A DNA stretch of 64,000 nucleotides from Legionellaceae bacterium (GCA_029213075.1 JARGPO010000018.1:1-64000), one strand, 5' to 3'; counted from the first letter of the stretch, positions 28,616 through 38,758 are shown. Numbers and translations: made by a program. Notes: generated from the sequence alone by a model not told the origin.

Positions 28616-30079
28616 CTATCCTAGAAGTTCTTGGACCAAACCTTTGTCTGAGAACTTTATTTTTTTACTACCTACAATTTGATATTCTTCATGCCCCTTT
28701 CCTGCTATCACAATAATATCATTAGTATCAGCCATTGAAACAGTTTGTTCGATGGCCTCTTTTCTATCAGTGAATTTTAATGCCCGAGTTGTGCTTAATA
28801 AACCCTTAGCAATTTCCGAGATTATTTTATCAGGATCTTCAGTCCTAGGATTATCACTTGTTAATACCACTACATCAGCAAATTCACTAGCAATTCGCCC
28901 CATTACCTCTCGCTTTGCAGTATCTCTATCACCACCACAACCAAATACAGCCCATATATTTCGCTTGGTATCGCTCATGGATTTCAAACTAGAAAGAGTT
29001 AATAGAACATTTTTTAGAGCATCTGGTGTGTGCGCAAAATCAACAATTACACACGGGTTATTTGCGACTATTTCCATCCTACCAGCCGATGGTTCTAACT
29101 TCTCTAGTACTTGACCGACATCCTTACTAGAGTAACCATGCGCGAGTAAACTGCAATATACTGCTAAACTATTATAAATATTGAACGCACCAATATTCTT
29201 TACTTTCACATGTTGACTACCAAATGAAGTTTTAATATCAAACTCACTGCCACTTAACGAATATACGCAATTTATAGCTCTAACATCACAACCATCTTCC
29301 AAGCCATAAGTTATCTTCTTGCAACTTTCATGCCTCGCCTGATCCATTATATTTACATATGGACAGTCATTATTTAAAATAGCAACAGAGATTGACGGGG
29401 ACTGAAATAATTTGGACTTAGCCTCAGCATACGCCTTCATTGTATGATGATAATCTAGATGTTCATGACTTAAGTTGGTATAAATAGCTTGGTTAAAATC
29501 CACTTCATCAACTCGACCTTCTTGCAAGGCATGCGAGGAAACTTCCATACATACTTCATCAACTCCAGAGTCAAGATAATTAGCAAACAAACTCTGAAGG
29601 CATAAACTATCCGGAGTTGTATTATTTAACTTCTCAAGGCTTTTAATATTTCCCTGACCTAAAGTACCAATATACGCTGAACTGCGCCCCATTAAATCAT
29701 GCGCGTTTGCTAGTTGATATGCAATTGTCGTTTTTCCATTAGTACCAGTTATCCCGGTAATAGACAAAGACTTGCTTGGGTAGTCAAAAAACTTAGCCGC
29801 AATTGTTGCCATAGAACGGGCGAGATTAGGTATTGGGATATGTGGTACTTTACTTGAAGATTGCTCACTTACACAGAAGTCCTTGGGTTCATATACAATC
29901 GCCACAGCACCTAAGTCTATTGCTTGATCGATGTAATTTCTTCCATCACTTATTGCACCAGGGTATGCAACAAATAAAAATCCTGGTTTTATTTGCCGAC
30001 TATCATTATGTATGCCTAATACTTCACAATTTAATATTGGTTGATCAACCAATGAACTTAGTAATGACTCAAGATTCAC
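28616..30079 (-). CDS. murE: UDP-MurNAc-tripeptide ligase MurE (meso-DAP type)
   Basis: 487 residues from a GTG with AGAGG 6 nt upstream. The Mur ligase domains are clear: N-terminal UDP-binding (DSRQIKPGFLFVAYPG), central ATPase with GITGTNGKTT (109-118), and C-terminal domain with GRMEIV and the SDNPRTED motif, which is the DNPR signature selecting meso-diaminopimelate. It adds the third residue of the peptidoglycan peptide in the cytoplasm. It is the last gene of mraZ-rsmH-ftsL-ftsI-murE; murF, mraY, murD, ftsW and the rest do not follow here. Confidence 0.96.
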   Translation of the reverse strand: MNLESLLSSLVDQPILNCEVLGIHNDSRQIKPGFLFVAYPGAISDGRNYIDQAIDLGAVAIVYEPKDFCVSEQSSSKVPHIPIPNLARSMATIAAKFFDYPSKSLSITGITGTNGKTTIAYQLANAHDLMGRSSAYIGTLGQGNIKSLEKLNNTTPDSLCLQSLFANYLDSGVDEVCMEVSSHALQEGRVDEVDFNQAIYTNLSHEHLDYHHTMKAYAEAKSKLFQSPSISVAILNNDCPYVNIMDQARHESCKKITYGLEDGCDVRAINCVYSLSGSEFDIKTSFGSQHVKVKNIGAFNIYNSLAVYCSLLAHGYSSKDVGQVLEKLEPSAGRMEIVANNPCVIVDFAHTPDALKNVLLTLSSLKSMSDTKRNIWAVFGCGGDRDTAKREVMGRIASEFADVVVLTSDNPRTEDPDKIISEIAKGLLSTTRALKFTDRKEAIEQTVSMADTNDIIVIAGKGHEEYQIVGSKKIKFSDKGLVQELLG

Positions 30080-30094
30080 AATTAGCCTCTTAAA

Positions 30095-31768
30095 TTAAAG
30101 ATTTTCATTCTCATCTCGTGGAACATCTAGGTATCTTAATGAAGCAGCCATTACTTTAGCAAATAAGGGCCCAGCCACGGTAGATCCATAATAACTTTTT
30201 TTAGTTGGTTCATTTATAAAAACAGCAACAATCACTCGTGGCTCAGATACCGGCGCAATACCTACAAAACTAGACATATATCGTCTTTTTTTATAACCAT
30301 CTCTACCAGCAATTCTTGCCGTTCCAGTTTTACCTGCAACTCTATAGCCCGCAACTTTAGCAGATCGTCCTGTACCCTCTTTAACAGTCTTCTCTAACAT
30401 AGTTAATATTTCATCAGCAGTTTCTTGCTTAATAACCTGCTTTTCCTCGCCTACTTCACTATTAAATATTAAACTTATTGGAAATAATCGTCCATGGTTT
30501 GCAAAAATAAGATATCCTTTAGCAATTTGTAAGGCTGTTACCGATAAACCATACCCAAAACTCAAAGTTGCTAAAACAAATGGGCTAGAAAAGGCTGAGC
30601 TAGAAATTACCCCATCACTTTCACCAGGATAACCACTTTTTGTTCTTCGACCAAAACCACTATTTTCTAAGATATTAATTAGTTGCTCTGGTGGACTACT
30701 AAGAGCCATCTTGGTAACACCAACATTACTAGAGTGACTCATTACTCCAGTTACATCAATAACACCATAGTTACTAACATCTTTAATGGTATGGCCATTA
30801 AGAACCATCCAGCTTGGTCTAGTATCAATTATAGTTTCTGGAGTATATTTACCTGAATCCAAGGCGCTAGCTATACTAAAAGGTTTTATCACTGAACCAG
30901 GTTCAAAAATATCAGTAAACGCCCTATTTCTATAACTTGATGAATTATATTTTCCTCTAACATTTGGATTAAATGATGGGGAATTGACTGCTGCTAAGAC
31001 TTGTCCAAAACGTGTATCTAAGACAACGATTGACCCTGATTTTGCTCCAAACTCCGCTATTGTTTTTTCTAATTCAGAATACGCAAAAAACTGTATTCTT
31101 CTATCTATACTCAATTGCAGAGCATTCCCAGATCGCGGCTCACGAATGGTACTTAGCTCATCAATAATTCGACCTGTTCTATCTTTAACGACCCTTTTTT
31201 TACCGCTAATTCCAACCAACCAATGCTGATATGCTAGTTCTAACCCCTCTATACCATTATCATCAATATTAGTAAAACCAAGTAGTTGAGCTGTACTTGC
31301 GGCCTCAGGATAGTATCTTTTAAATTCTTCTTGAAATGCAACACCGGGAATTTTAAGATCCCTAATAGTCTTTGCAACTGTTGGGGTTAACTGACGCTTA
31401 ATATATACAAACTCTCGACCTTCAGATCTTTTGACTCTCGAAGATAAATTCTTTGTTGATATTTTTAATAAACGAGCAAGTTTTTTCAATTGCACACGAG
31501 TAGGCGCAAAATCTTTAGGACTAATCCACATAGATTCTACAGGGGTGCTAATAGCAAGAGGAACACCTTCTCTATCTAGAATCATTCCACGATACGCAGG
31601 TATATCTATCACTCTCAAACTTCGAGCATTACCCTGTCCCTGTAAAAACTTACGATTTAAGACGGTTAAATCTATCAATCTCCACAACAAAACTGCAAAC
31701 AATAAACTAAAAAATATAGCAACAATTAAAAGTCTGGAAAAATGACTTCCATTTTTTTCTTTAATCAT
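30095..31768 (-). CDS. ftsI: Peptidoglycan transpeptidase FtsI (PBP3)
   Basis: 557 residues. One membrane anchor (about 12-34), the non-catalytic dimerisation domain with RGMILDREG, and the transpeptidase domain with Ser292-x-x-Lys (GSVIKPF), the SSN motif at 346-348 (SHSSNVG) and Lys480-Thr-Gly-Thr (AGKTGTAR). FtsI crosslinks septal peptidoglycan and is a target of beta-lactams. It follows ftsL with a 1-bp overlap and precedes murE by 15 bp. Confidence 0.97.
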   Translation of the reverse strand: MIKEKNGSHFSRLLIVAIFFSLLFAVLLWRLIDLTVLNRKFLQGQGNARSLRVIDIPAYRGMILDREGVPLAISTPVESMWISPKDFAPTRVQLKKLARLLKISTKNLSSRVKRSEGREFVYIKRQLTPTVAKTIRDLKIPGVAFQEEFKRYYPEAASTAQLLGFTNIDDNGIEGLELAYQHWLVGISGKKRVVKDRTGRIIDELSTIREPRSGNALQLSIDRRIQFFAYSELEKTIAEFGAKSGSIVVLDTRFGQVLAAVNSPSFNPNVRGKYNSSSYRNRAFTDIFEPGSVIKPFSIASALDSGKYTPETIIDTRPSWMVLNGHTIKDVSNYGVIDVTGVMSHSSNVGVTKMALSSPPEQLINILENSGFGRRTKSGYPGESDGVISSSAFSSPFVLATLSFGYGLSVTALQIAKGYLIFANHGRLFPISLIFNSEVGEEKQVIKQETADEILTMLEKTVKEGTGRSAKVAGYRVAGKTGTARIAGRDGYKKRRYMSSFVGIAPVSEPRVIVAVFINEPTKKSYYGSTVAGPLFAKVMAASLRYLDVPRDENENL

Positions 31769-32106
31769 TATTGGGTTCGCAGTACCATTATTGTTTTGTT
31801 ATCAGGCAAAATCATATTAAGCTTAGTACGTGCTAAACTTTCAACTCGAGACGAAGTTGCCAAGCTTGCTTGCTCAAGTAGCAATCTTCCCCACTTAAGT
31901 TGCAACTGATGATTCTGTTGCTCTGCTGTTTCTAATTTGTTAAAAGTTAGACGCTGCATATTTGTCACATAAATAACAGCAAGAGCACTAACTAGTACTG
32001 AAACAATTAAACCAATCTGCAAAGTACTTGAAAAAGAAATTCTTATACTTGCCAATTGACCATGAAAAAAACTACTTTGATTTATGTATTTAGCTGCTGC
32101 GTTCAT
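31768..32106 (-). CDS. ftsL: Cell division protein FtsL
   Basis: 112 residues. A cytoplasmic tail of about 35 residues, a membrane segment ([21 protein letters not shown], about 29-50), then a coiled coil ([25 protein letters not shown]) and the [11 protein letters not shown] tail. The sequence is poorly conserved in general; the call rests on this bitopic layout and on its place between rsmH (4-bp overlap) and ftsI. FtsL forms a complex with FtsB and FtsQ that activates FtsWI. Confidence 0.92.
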   Translation of the reverse strand: MNAAAKYINQSSFFHGQLASIRISFSSTLQIGLIVSVLVSALAVIYVTNMQRLTFNKLETAEQQNHQLQLKWGRLLLEQASLATSSRVESLARTKLNMILPDNKTIMVLRTQ

Positions 32107-33029
32107 ATCAATTTTTCTCCTATTCTTAATACCGCGCTTCTTGCGCGAATATTTTGCTGAACTTCAGCCTTCACTGGCTTGATAGCTTTACCAATACGTT
32201 TAAAACTGGACTTTATATCTATTGATCTTATTGGGACCTCTAAAGGTATTTCCTCCCCCTTTTCTTGTTTTCTCATAAATTGTTTTACAATTCTGTCTTC
32301 TAAGGAATGAAAACTAATAACAACAAGCCTTCCTCCTACAGCCATAACTTCTAGTGACTGTTCTAGTGTTGCAATTAAATCAGTTAGTTCTTGGTTAATA
32401 TGAATCCTTATGGCCTGAAAAACTCTCGTTGCCGGATGTTTATGTTTCTCCCACTTCGGATGTGCTTTTTTAACAATTTCGGCAAGTTCTAAAGTTGTCG
32501 TAATCGGCTCTTCATCTCTTGCGCTAATTATTGCGCGAGCAATACGACCTGAATATCTTTCCTCACCATATTCTCTAAATATTTTGACCATCTCATTTTC
32601 TTCTGCACTATTAACAAAAATCGATGCATCTAATTCTTGAGTCTTATCCATGCGCATATCAAGAGGACCATCTTTCATAAAGCTAAATCCTCTTTTTGAA
32701 TCATCTAGCTGCGGAGATGACACACCTAGATCCATTAAAATACCGCATATCTGACCAAATACTCCTAAATCTTTAGCGATCGCAGCTAGGTTTTTAAATG
32801 AACCATGCACTATTTGAAAGCGTTTATCATCTCCAAATTTTTCCTTTGCATGCTCTATGGCTGCTAAATCTTTATCTATTGCTATAAGTCGCCCATCTTC
32901 ACTCAATTTATTAAGAATGGCTAAACTATGCCCTCCTCTACCAAACGTACAATCCACATAAATACCATTCGGTATGATTTCTAGACCACTTATAACTTCT
33001 TGCATTAAAACTGGGTTGTGAGTTTCCAT
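32103..33029 (-). CDS. rsmH: 16S rRNA (cytosine-1402-N4)-methyltransferase RsmH
   Basis: 308 residues. [13 protein letters not shown] at the N-terminus, SAM motif [48 protein letters not shown], and the C-terminal [17 protein letters not shown], all hallmark RsmH/MraW segments. It methylates N4 of C1402 in the ribosomal P site. It follows mraZ by 3 bp. Confidence 0.97.
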   Translation of the reverse strand: METHNPVLMQEVISGLEIIPNGIYVDCTFGRGGHSLAILNKLSEDGRLIAIDKDLAAIEHAKEKFGDDKRFQIVHGSFKNLAAIAKDLGVFGQICGILMDLGVSSPQLDDSKRGFSFMKDGPLDMRMDKTQELDASIFVNSAEENEMVKIFREYGEERYSGRIARAIISARDEEPITTTLELAEIVKKAHPKWEKHKHPATRVFQAIRIHINQELTDLIATLEQSLEVMAVGGRLVVISFHSLEDRIVKQFMRKQEKGEEIPLEVPIRSIDIKSSFKRIGKAIKPVKAEVQQNIRARSAVLRIGEKLI

Positions 33030-33032
33030 AAT

Positions 33033-33491
33033 CTACAAATTAAAAGTTTTTAATTCATCAGGCAACTGACCCAACTTGGTTGTTTCATCATCCAACCATT
33101 GATCTCTTCGTGCCTCCCAAATGGACTCAGCCCACACTTCAAACTTATTACTCTGACCTATCATTAATACTCTCTTATCTAATTTTGCGTATTCTCGTAG
33201 TAGTGGTGGCAACAACAACCGACCATTACCATCTAGCTTTACATCTGTTGCATGTCCGATTAATAAACGCTGAATTCTTCTAGTTGTTGCGTCAAAACTC
33301 GGTAACCGTTGCAGATTTTCTTCAATAATTTGCCACTCTTTAACTGGATACAACAAAAGACACTTTTCTTCGGTGTCGATTGTAACAACCAACGATGCTC
33401 CATCATCCATACCCAAAGCACAGCGGTACTTAGTCGGCACTGCAAGCCGTCCTTTTCCATCTATGTGTATGGCGCTTATTCCACGAAACAT
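33033..33491 (-). CDS. mraZ: Transcriptional regulator MraZ
   Basis: 152 residues with two SpoVT-AbrB-like halves: AIHIDGKGRLAVPTKYR (first swapped-hairpin domain) and DVKLDGNGRLLLPPLLREYA (second). MraZ is a ring-forming DNA-binding protein that represses its own cluster by binding short direct repeats upstream; candidate boxes are at 33515-33551. First gene of the division cluster. Confidence 0.96.
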   Translation of the reverse strand: MFRGISAIHIDGKGRLAVPTKYRCALGMDDGASLVVTIDTEEKCLLLYPVKEWQIIEENLQRLPSFDATTRRIQRLLIGHATDVKLDGNGRLLLPPLLREYAKLDKRVLMIGQSNKFEVWAESIWEARRDQWLDDETTKLGQLPDELKTFNL

Positions 33492-33514
33492 AATATTTGT
33501 TTATGAGGCATTAC

Positions 33515-33551
33515 CCCCACAATTCTCCACTATTAATATATTATACTCCAC
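33515..33551 (-). promoter_or_regulatory. mraZ promoter with candidate MraZ boxes
   Basis: On the minus strand, GTGGAG (33551-33546), TATAAT (33545-33540), then GTGGAG (33530-33525) and GTGGGG (33520-33515). The last two start 10 bp apart, the period of TGGGN-type MraZ boxes, and they lie just below a perfect -10 hexamer. The -35 box is not clear. Binding by MraZ is inference. Confidence 0.5.
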
Positions 33552-33717
33552 TTTTATACACTATAGGGACACATTTTCCCTAACGTCAAGATAAAAATCT
33601 ATTATTAAGCTCATAAATGTATTTTATGATCAATATATGACAAACAAGGCCAAAATAAATCTAATGACCGGTGAATTCAACAATAAGATTGAGCTTTGTA
33701 TAATTAGTGTGGTTTAT

Positions 33718-34488
33718 TTAGACAGGATTCATTTGTGCGGCGATTTTTATACCTTGCAAAACAAGATCTGGTACATGATGATCATATACCCCATGATTCT
33801 CAAATAAAGAGGCAAAGCCCCCTGTAGCTAAAACAGTAACATCCTTATCGGAAAATTCTTCTTTTTTTATACGTTTAATCAATTCAATTGTAGAGCCAAT
33901 AGTTCCAAAAAAGACTCCTGACTGCATACTTTCAATTGTAGATCTACCAACAACTCGATTAACCTTAACTATTTCTACCGGTGGCAATTTTGCGGTGTTT
34001 TTTGAAAGTGCATTAACCGATAAACTTAATCCAGAAGTAATTACTCCCCCCAGATATTCTTTACTACTGCTAATAACACAAAATGTGGTTGCAGTCCCAA
34101 AATCAATAACAATTAAATTTTTATCCGGAAACTTATCACAAGCGGCAATTGCATTGGCAATCCTGTCGGCACCTACATCTTTAGGATTATAATACTTAAT
34201 ATTTAAGCCTGTTTTTACACCTGCCTGCAAAAAAAATGGTGTTTTTGCAAAGTACTTTATACATGCAGAACGAAGAGAATACTCGAGTTGTGGTACTACA
34301 GAACATATGGCTATTTTCTCTACCGAGCTTGGATCGAATTCATTTTCTCTCAAAACCGATTTAAGAAAAATTCCTAATTCATCTGAGGTGCTAACTTTCG
34401 AAGTATGCCTAAAACGCAGGCAAATACTCTCACCAGAAAACAAACCACCATATATATGTGAATTACCGACATCCAAACATAACAACAT
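33718..34488 (-). CDS. coaX: Type III pantothenate kinase
   Basis: 256 residues from the ATG at 34488 (MLLCLDVGNSHIYGGLF). The frame is open up to 34563 but that part runs into the RNase P RNA gene. ASKHA motifs: LDVGNSHIYGG, KDVGADRIANAIAA, VIDFGTATTFCVI with GGVITSGL, and VLATGGFASLF. The enzyme phosphorylates pantothenate in CoA synthesis without feedback control. There is no good ribosome site. It starts about 40 bp after the 3' end of rnpB in the same direction, so it may depend on read-through or on its own weak promoter. Confidence 0.95.
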   Translation of the reverse strand: MLLCLDVGNSHIYGGLFSGESICLRFRHTSKVSTSDELGIFLKSVLRENEFDPSSVEKIAICSVVPQLEYSLRSACIKYFAKTPFFLQAGVKTGLNIKYYNPKDVGADRIANAIAACDKFPDKNLIVIDFGTATTFCVISSSKEYLGGVITSGLSLSVNALSKNTAKLPPVEIVKVNRVVGRSTIESMQSGVFFGTIGSTIELIKRIKKEEFSDKDVTVLATGGFASLFENHGVYDHHVPDLVLQGIKIAAQMNPV

Positions 34489-34528
34489 ACGAAAAAAACC
34501 TATAAATTGCCAAACTAAAAGATAAAAC

Positions 34529-34886
34529 AAGTCGGTCGATAAGCCGGGTTCTGTCGCGGACAATCATTCATCTGGGACAAACGTCACCGTTTGCCTCAAG
34601 CAACCTACCCGGATCTCGCATGGGCCATGCGTTATGATTTTACAATCATGTAGATCCCTATTTGGTCTTGCTCCAAGTGGGGTTTTCCCTGCCACGCCTG
34701 TTGCCAGACGCGCGGTGCGCTCTTACCGCACCATTTCACCCTTACCTACTAAAGCAGGCGGTATATTTTCTGTGGCACTTTCCGTAGACTCTCGCCTCCC
34801 AGGCGTTACCTGGCACTTTGCCCTATGGAGCCCGGACTTTCCTCCCCTACCCGTCTCAGAGTAAGAGCGATTGCCTGACCGACTAT
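34529..34886 (-). ncRNA. rnpB: RNase P RNA (bacterial type A)
   Basis: On the minus strand the 5' part contains GGGGAGGAAAGTCCGGGCTC then CCATAGGGCA and GTGCCAGGTAACGCCTGG, and the 3' part CGACAGAACCCGGCTTATCG, all universal RNase P RNA segments. The ends pair as P1 (AGTCGGTC with GACCGACT). Length about 358 nt, as in other proteobacteria. The RNA is the catalytic part of RNase P, which trims tRNA 5' ends. Long open frames on both strands here are not proteins. Confidence 0.97.
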
Positions 34887-34960
34887 GCGAACAGATACTA
34901 ACAAAATGATCAGCAAAAATCCAGCACTTATCAAGTAGTAAACAATACAAATACTTTAAA

Positions 34961-36109
34961 CTAACTAACCTCAATAGACCCACTAGTAACGCATTTTGAA
35001 TCAGCAAGAACTTGACGATATAATTTTCCATATTCTGCAGACATTTTTGAGGCTGTAAACAAGCTTTCAAACCTAAGTTGTGATTTTTGTCCCATTCTAG
35101 AGCTTTCATCTGGATGATTCCAAATGTAATCCATAGCCTCTCGAAGTGCCACGTGATCATTTGGCGGAACTACTACTCCAGTTTCACCATCATCATTTAT
35201 ATAACTTGTACCTGTGCCAATTTCTGTAGAGATCAATGGTTTTCCAAACATCGCTCCCTCTAGAAGAGAAATTCCAAAAGCCTCTGATCGCACATTAGAT
35301 GGAAATACTAATGACAAACATAATTTTAAAAGAGAAATTTTATCTTCATCTGGGAGCTTTCCTACAAAGTGAACATTTGGCAAGTTTAGCTCTTTAGCTC
35401 TAAGTTTTAGCTTTGACTCAATAGGCCCACATCCAACAATTACTACCGGAAAATTAGTGCCGGCCATCGCCTCTAATAAGACATGTAACCCTTTATAATA
35501 CCTCATTACACCAACAAACAAGAAAAACTTATCTCCAAAGCGATTTTTCCAATATGTTAATCTCTCTTGACGAGGCTCTGGATAATCTGATTTTTGAATA
35601 CCGATTGGAATTACTACAGATTTATCTTTATAAGATTGTAAAACACTACTTGAATCCAAGTATTTTTGTGACGTTGCTACCAATCTATCAGCTGAATTCA
35701 AAAAATTTTTCATCAAAGGCGTGTATAGATATAAAAGCTTTTGCTGTCTGATTATATCTGAGTGATAAGTAACAATAGAAGGCTTATCAACTTTCCACAC
35801 ATATCTCATTAAATCAGCAAAAGGCCATGGAAAATGATAATGAATTAAATCATATTCTTTAGCAATAGAACCAAAATCTCGCAAAAGACTAAATGAAACA
35901 GGATTAGATGCTATTGAAAAGCTCTCTTTGTAATGAATATTATCAGCTAATGGAAAAGAATGATCTACTCCCGTTGGCCTTGAAGAAAGAGATAAGACAC
36001 TAAATTCAAGACTAGGATCAGGATTATTTCTAATAATACTAGCAATAACTTGCTGAGTACCACCCATAGTATCATTAATAAATGTTTTATAGACATGCAG
36101 TATTTTCAT
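34961..36109 (-). CDS. GT4-family glycosyltransferase
   Basis: 382 residues, GT-B fold. N-terminal half with GGTQQVIASIIR and YHFPWPFADLMRY; C-terminal Glycos_transf_1 domain with FLFVGVMRYYKGLHVLLEAM, IVGCGPIESKL and the EX7E-like SEAFGISLLEGAMFGKPLIS. These enzymes use a nucleotide sugar in the cytoplasm to build LPS, capsule or O-antigen. It lies alone, 18 bp after radA on the same strand, with no other polysaccharide genes nearby. Substrate unknown. Confidence 0.85.
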   Translation of the reverse strand: MKILHVYKTFINDTMGGTQQVIASIIRNNPDPSLEFSVLSLSSRPTGVDHSFPLADNIHYKESFSIASNPVSFSLLRDFGSIAKEYDLIHYHFPWPFADLMRYVWKVDKPSIVTYHSDIIRQQKLLYLYTPLMKNFLNSADRLVATSQKYLDSSSVLQSYKDKSVVIPIGIQKSDYPEPRQERLTYWKNRFGDKFFLFVGVMRYYKGLHVLLEAMAGTNFPVVIVGCGPIESKLKLRAKELNLPNVHFVGKLPDEDKISLLKLCLSLVFPSNVRSEAFGISLLEGAMFGKPLISTEIGTGTSYINDDGETGVVVPPNDHVALREAMDYIWNHPDESSRMGQKSQLRFESLFTASKMSAEYGKLYRQVLADSKCVTSGSIEVS

Positions 36110-36127
36110 TCGCCAATAATACTAGGA

Positions 36128-37471
36128 CTAGCATATTTTTTCCAGCACATCTTGTAAATGTTTTACTGCTATTATTTCCATACCCATAGATTGCTTAGGA
36201 GCATTAGCGTGAGGAACAATAGCAGACTTAAAGCCATGTTTGGCGGCTTCTTTCAACCTTTCTTGACCACTTTGTACAGGACGAATCTCACCTGCAAGTC
36301 CAATTTCACCAAAAATTATTGTTTCATTATTAAATACTCGATTGCGCAAACTTGATATTACGGCAGCAATTAGTGCTAGATCACTACCTGTTTCTGTAAC
36401 TTTCACACCCCCAACAACATTAATAAAAACATCTTGATCAAATGTAGCTATACCGCCATGGCGATGCAAAACCGCTAATAATATTGCTAGACGGTTATGT
36501 TCAAGTCCTGCAGTAACTCGTCTAGATTGTTGACCTTGCGCCTCATCAACTAACGCTTGAACCTCAACAAGCATCGGTCTTGAACCTTCCCAAGTTACCA
36601 TAACCGCACTCCCGGGCATTGGCTCTGGAGCTCTAGATAAAAATATCGCAGAAGGATTTGAAACCTCCTTTAAACCTTTATCTGTCATAGCAAAAACACC
36701 GAGTTCATTGACAGCACCAAAACGATTTTTAATTGCTCTAATCACTCGAAACCGACTATCAGATTGACCTTCAAAATACAAAACACAGTCAACCATATGC
36801 TCCAAAACTCTAGGTCCAGCTAAAGCCCCATCTTTAGTAACATGCCCAACTAACAACACTGCTGTTTGCGTCATTTTAGCAAATCGAACGAGTTGTGCGG
36901 CAGACTCCCTAACCTGACTCACACCACCAGGAGCCGAGGCAATACTCTCCGTATAAATAGTTTGAATGGAATCAATAACAATAACCCTTGGTTTATCTTG
37001 TTTGGCATGAGAGAGAATGCTTTCTACTTGTGTTTCAGCTAAAAGACGTAGATTTTCAACCGGAAGTTGCAATCGTTTAGCTCGCATGGCAACTTGCTGT
37101 AGAGACTCCTCACCAGTTACATATAATACCTTTGCAAAAGAAGACAGATTAGCAAGAGTTTGAATTAATAAAGTGGACTTACCAATTCCTGGGTCACCAC
37201 CTATTAAAACCACAGAGCCATCTACCAAACCACCACCTAAAACACGATTTAACTCTGATAAGCGACAATCTAATCTTATTTCATTATCAATAACAACGTC
37301 TTCAACTTTAGTAATCGCTGAGCGCTGATTAGCATAATTTGTATAACGTTTAGATGGCTCGCCACTTGTTTCACTAATCGCATTCCACGAACCACACTGC
37401 ACACACTGCCCTGACCACTGTGAAAACACGGCCGAACATTTACTGCATGTAAATCTTGTTTTTACTTTCAT
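36128..37471 (-). CDS. radA: DNA repair protein RadA
   Basis: 447 residues. N-terminal zinc finger with Cys9, Cys12, Cys23 and Cys26; RecA-like ATPase with Walker A GGDPGIGKST (91-100); the RadA-specific KNRFG motif (RAIKNRFGAVNEL); and a C-terminal Lon-like domain (VFINVVGGVKVTETGSDLALIAA). RadA is a DnaB-like helicase that extends recombination intermediates, and it matters in transformation in some species. AGAGGT precedes the ATG. Divergent from xseB. Confidence 0.97.
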   Translation of the reverse strand: MKVKTRFTCSKCSAVFSQWSGQCVQCGSWNAISETSGEPSKRYTNYANQRSAITKVEDVVIDNEIRLDCRLSELNRVLGGGLVDGSVVLIGGDPGIGKSTLLIQTLANLSSFAKVLYVTGEESLQQVAMRAKRLQLPVENLRLLAETQVESILSHAKQDKPRVIVIDSIQTIYTESIASAPGGVSQVRESAAQLVRFAKMTQTAVLLVGHVTKDGALAGPRVLEHMVDCVLYFEGQSDSRFRVIRAIKNRFGAVNELGVFAMTDKGLKEVSNPSAIFLSRAPEPMPGSAVMVTWEGSRPMLVEVQALVDEAQGQQSRRVTAGLEHNRLAILLAVLHRHGGIATFDQDVFINVVGGVKVTETGSDLALIAAVISSLRNRVFNNETIIFGEIGLAGEIRPVQSGQERLKEAAKHGFKSAIVPHANAPKQSMGMEIIAVKHLQDVLEKIC

Positions 37472-37539
37472 AAAAATAATACCTCTTTTCTCTATCCTTA
37501 GGTATAATCTTGAAAATTACAACCTAAAAGAATGATAAA

Positions 37540-37758
37540 ATGACTAAACCAATACCTTTCGAAAAATCAATCAAAGAATTAGAAGCCATTGTTATTCAAT
37601 TAGAAAAAGGCGAACTATCTCTAGATGATTCACTCAAACAGTTTGAAAAGGGCATTTCTCTAGCTAGAATATGCCAAGAAAAACTTACAAGTGCCGAACA
37701 AAAAATAGAATTCTTGTCAGCACCAATAAAAACAACCAACGGCGACAACAATGAATAA
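37540..37758 (+). CDS. xseB: Exodeoxyribonuclease VII small subunit
   Basis: 72 residues, all helical: [43 protein letters not shown] is the family signature. It binds several-to-one to XseA to form exonuclease VII, which degrades single-stranded DNA. Its end overlaps the ispA start by 8 bp, the common xseB-ispA order. Confidence 0.95.
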   Translation: MTKPIPFEKSIKELEAIVIQLEKGELSLDDSLKQFEKGISLARICQEKLTSAEQKIEFLSAPIKTTNGDNNE

Positions 37759-38638
37759 TCCCGCTATTATCAGCTATATTGCACGTCATGAACAAGTACT
37801 TTATGACCTAATTAAATCAGCAGAAATTCCCGCTGCACGACTAAAAGAAGCAATCTTATACTCTCTATTTCCAGGAGGAAAAAGATTGCGTCCTGTTTTA
37901 GTATATCTAAGTGGTGAATTACTAGATACAAATCAAAATGCTCTGGATATTATTGCTGCATCTATAGAACTAATTCACTCATTTTCATTAGTACATGATG
38001 ACTTACCAGCAATGGACGATGATGATTTTCGTCGTGATAAACCAAGTTGCCATAAAGCTTTTGATGAAGCCACTGCTATTTTGGTAGGTGATGGAATTCA
38101 AGCTTTGGCAATAGATATATTATTAACAGAGCTACCAAAGTATCTTCCAATGGACCAAGTTGTAGCCGTTACCCATGAGTTATTACATGCTTGCGGACCA
38201 GCTGGAATGGTTAGTGGCCAGAGTCTAGATATGACTGAACTCACAAATCCAGATATTGATGAAGAGTCTCTATCAAAAATCCACTCTTTAAAAACTGGTA
38301 AGCTAATTATTGGTTGTATTAAAATGGCAATTAAAGCGAGTCAAGCCTCGCCTGCCGCTATAAAATCATTAAATGATTTTGCCGAATCACTAGGATTACT
38401 CTTTCAAATGCAAGATGATTACTTAGATAAGTATGATGAAAGCAACACTTTAGGTAAATGCAGATCATCAGATCAAGCTAATCATAAAATGACTTTTGCA
38501 AATATTTATTCTAAAGAAAGATTATCTAGTATAATCAAAAACCATATTGCTAAGTCTCAGCAATCTTTGGAGATATTTGGAGATAAAGCTAAAAATCTAC
38601 AAGATTTATTATCGTTTTTAAGTGCAAGAACCTATTGA
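37751..38638 (+). CDS. ispA: Farnesyl diphosphate synthase (polyprenyl synthase family)
   Basis: 295 residues. First aspartate-rich motif [26 protein letters not shown], second [11 protein letters not shown], and [12 protein letters not shown] at the N-terminus. It condenses IPP with DMAPP and GPP to farnesyl diphosphate, precursor of undecaprenyl phosphate and quinone side chains. In short-chain enzymes the residues before the first motif set the chain length; by context IspA is most likely. It overlaps xseB; no dxs follows, as tRNA genes come next. Confidence 0.93.
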   Translation: MNNPAIISYIARHEQVLYDLIKSAEIPAARLKEAILYSLFPGGKRLRPVLVYLSGELLDTNQNALDIIAASIELIHSFSLVHDDLPAMDDDDFRRDKPSCHKAFDEATAILVGDGIQALAIDILLTELPKYLPMDQVVAVTHELLHACGPAGMVSGQSLDMTELTNPDIDEESLSKIHSLKTGKLIIGCIKMAIKASQASPAAIKSLNDFAESLGLLFQMQDDYLDKYDESNTLGKCRSSDQANHKMTFANIYSKERLSSIIKNHIAKSQQSLEIFGDKAKNLQDLLSFLSARTY

Positions 38639-38663
38639 CAGACATAATAAGCTCACTTATAAT
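38635..38663 (+). promoter_or_regulatory. Consensus promoter of tRNA-Ala
   Basis: TTGACA (38635-38640), 17-nt spacer, TATAAT (38658-38663): a perfect housekeeping promoter, overlapping the ispA stop codon. The tRNA starts 20 nt after the -10. Confidence 0.9.
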
Positions 38664-38682
38664 TCGCCTCAGTTATCAGTTT

Positions 38683-38758
<76 letters not shown>

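Noticed and set aside
34489-34563. N-terminal extension of CoaX
   Set aside because: It overlaps the 3' end of rnpB and has no kinase motif.
34634-35160. Long open frames on both strands across 34634-34864 and 34723-35160
   Set aside because: They overlap the RNase P RNA and the glycosyltransferase gene; the proteins have no family character.
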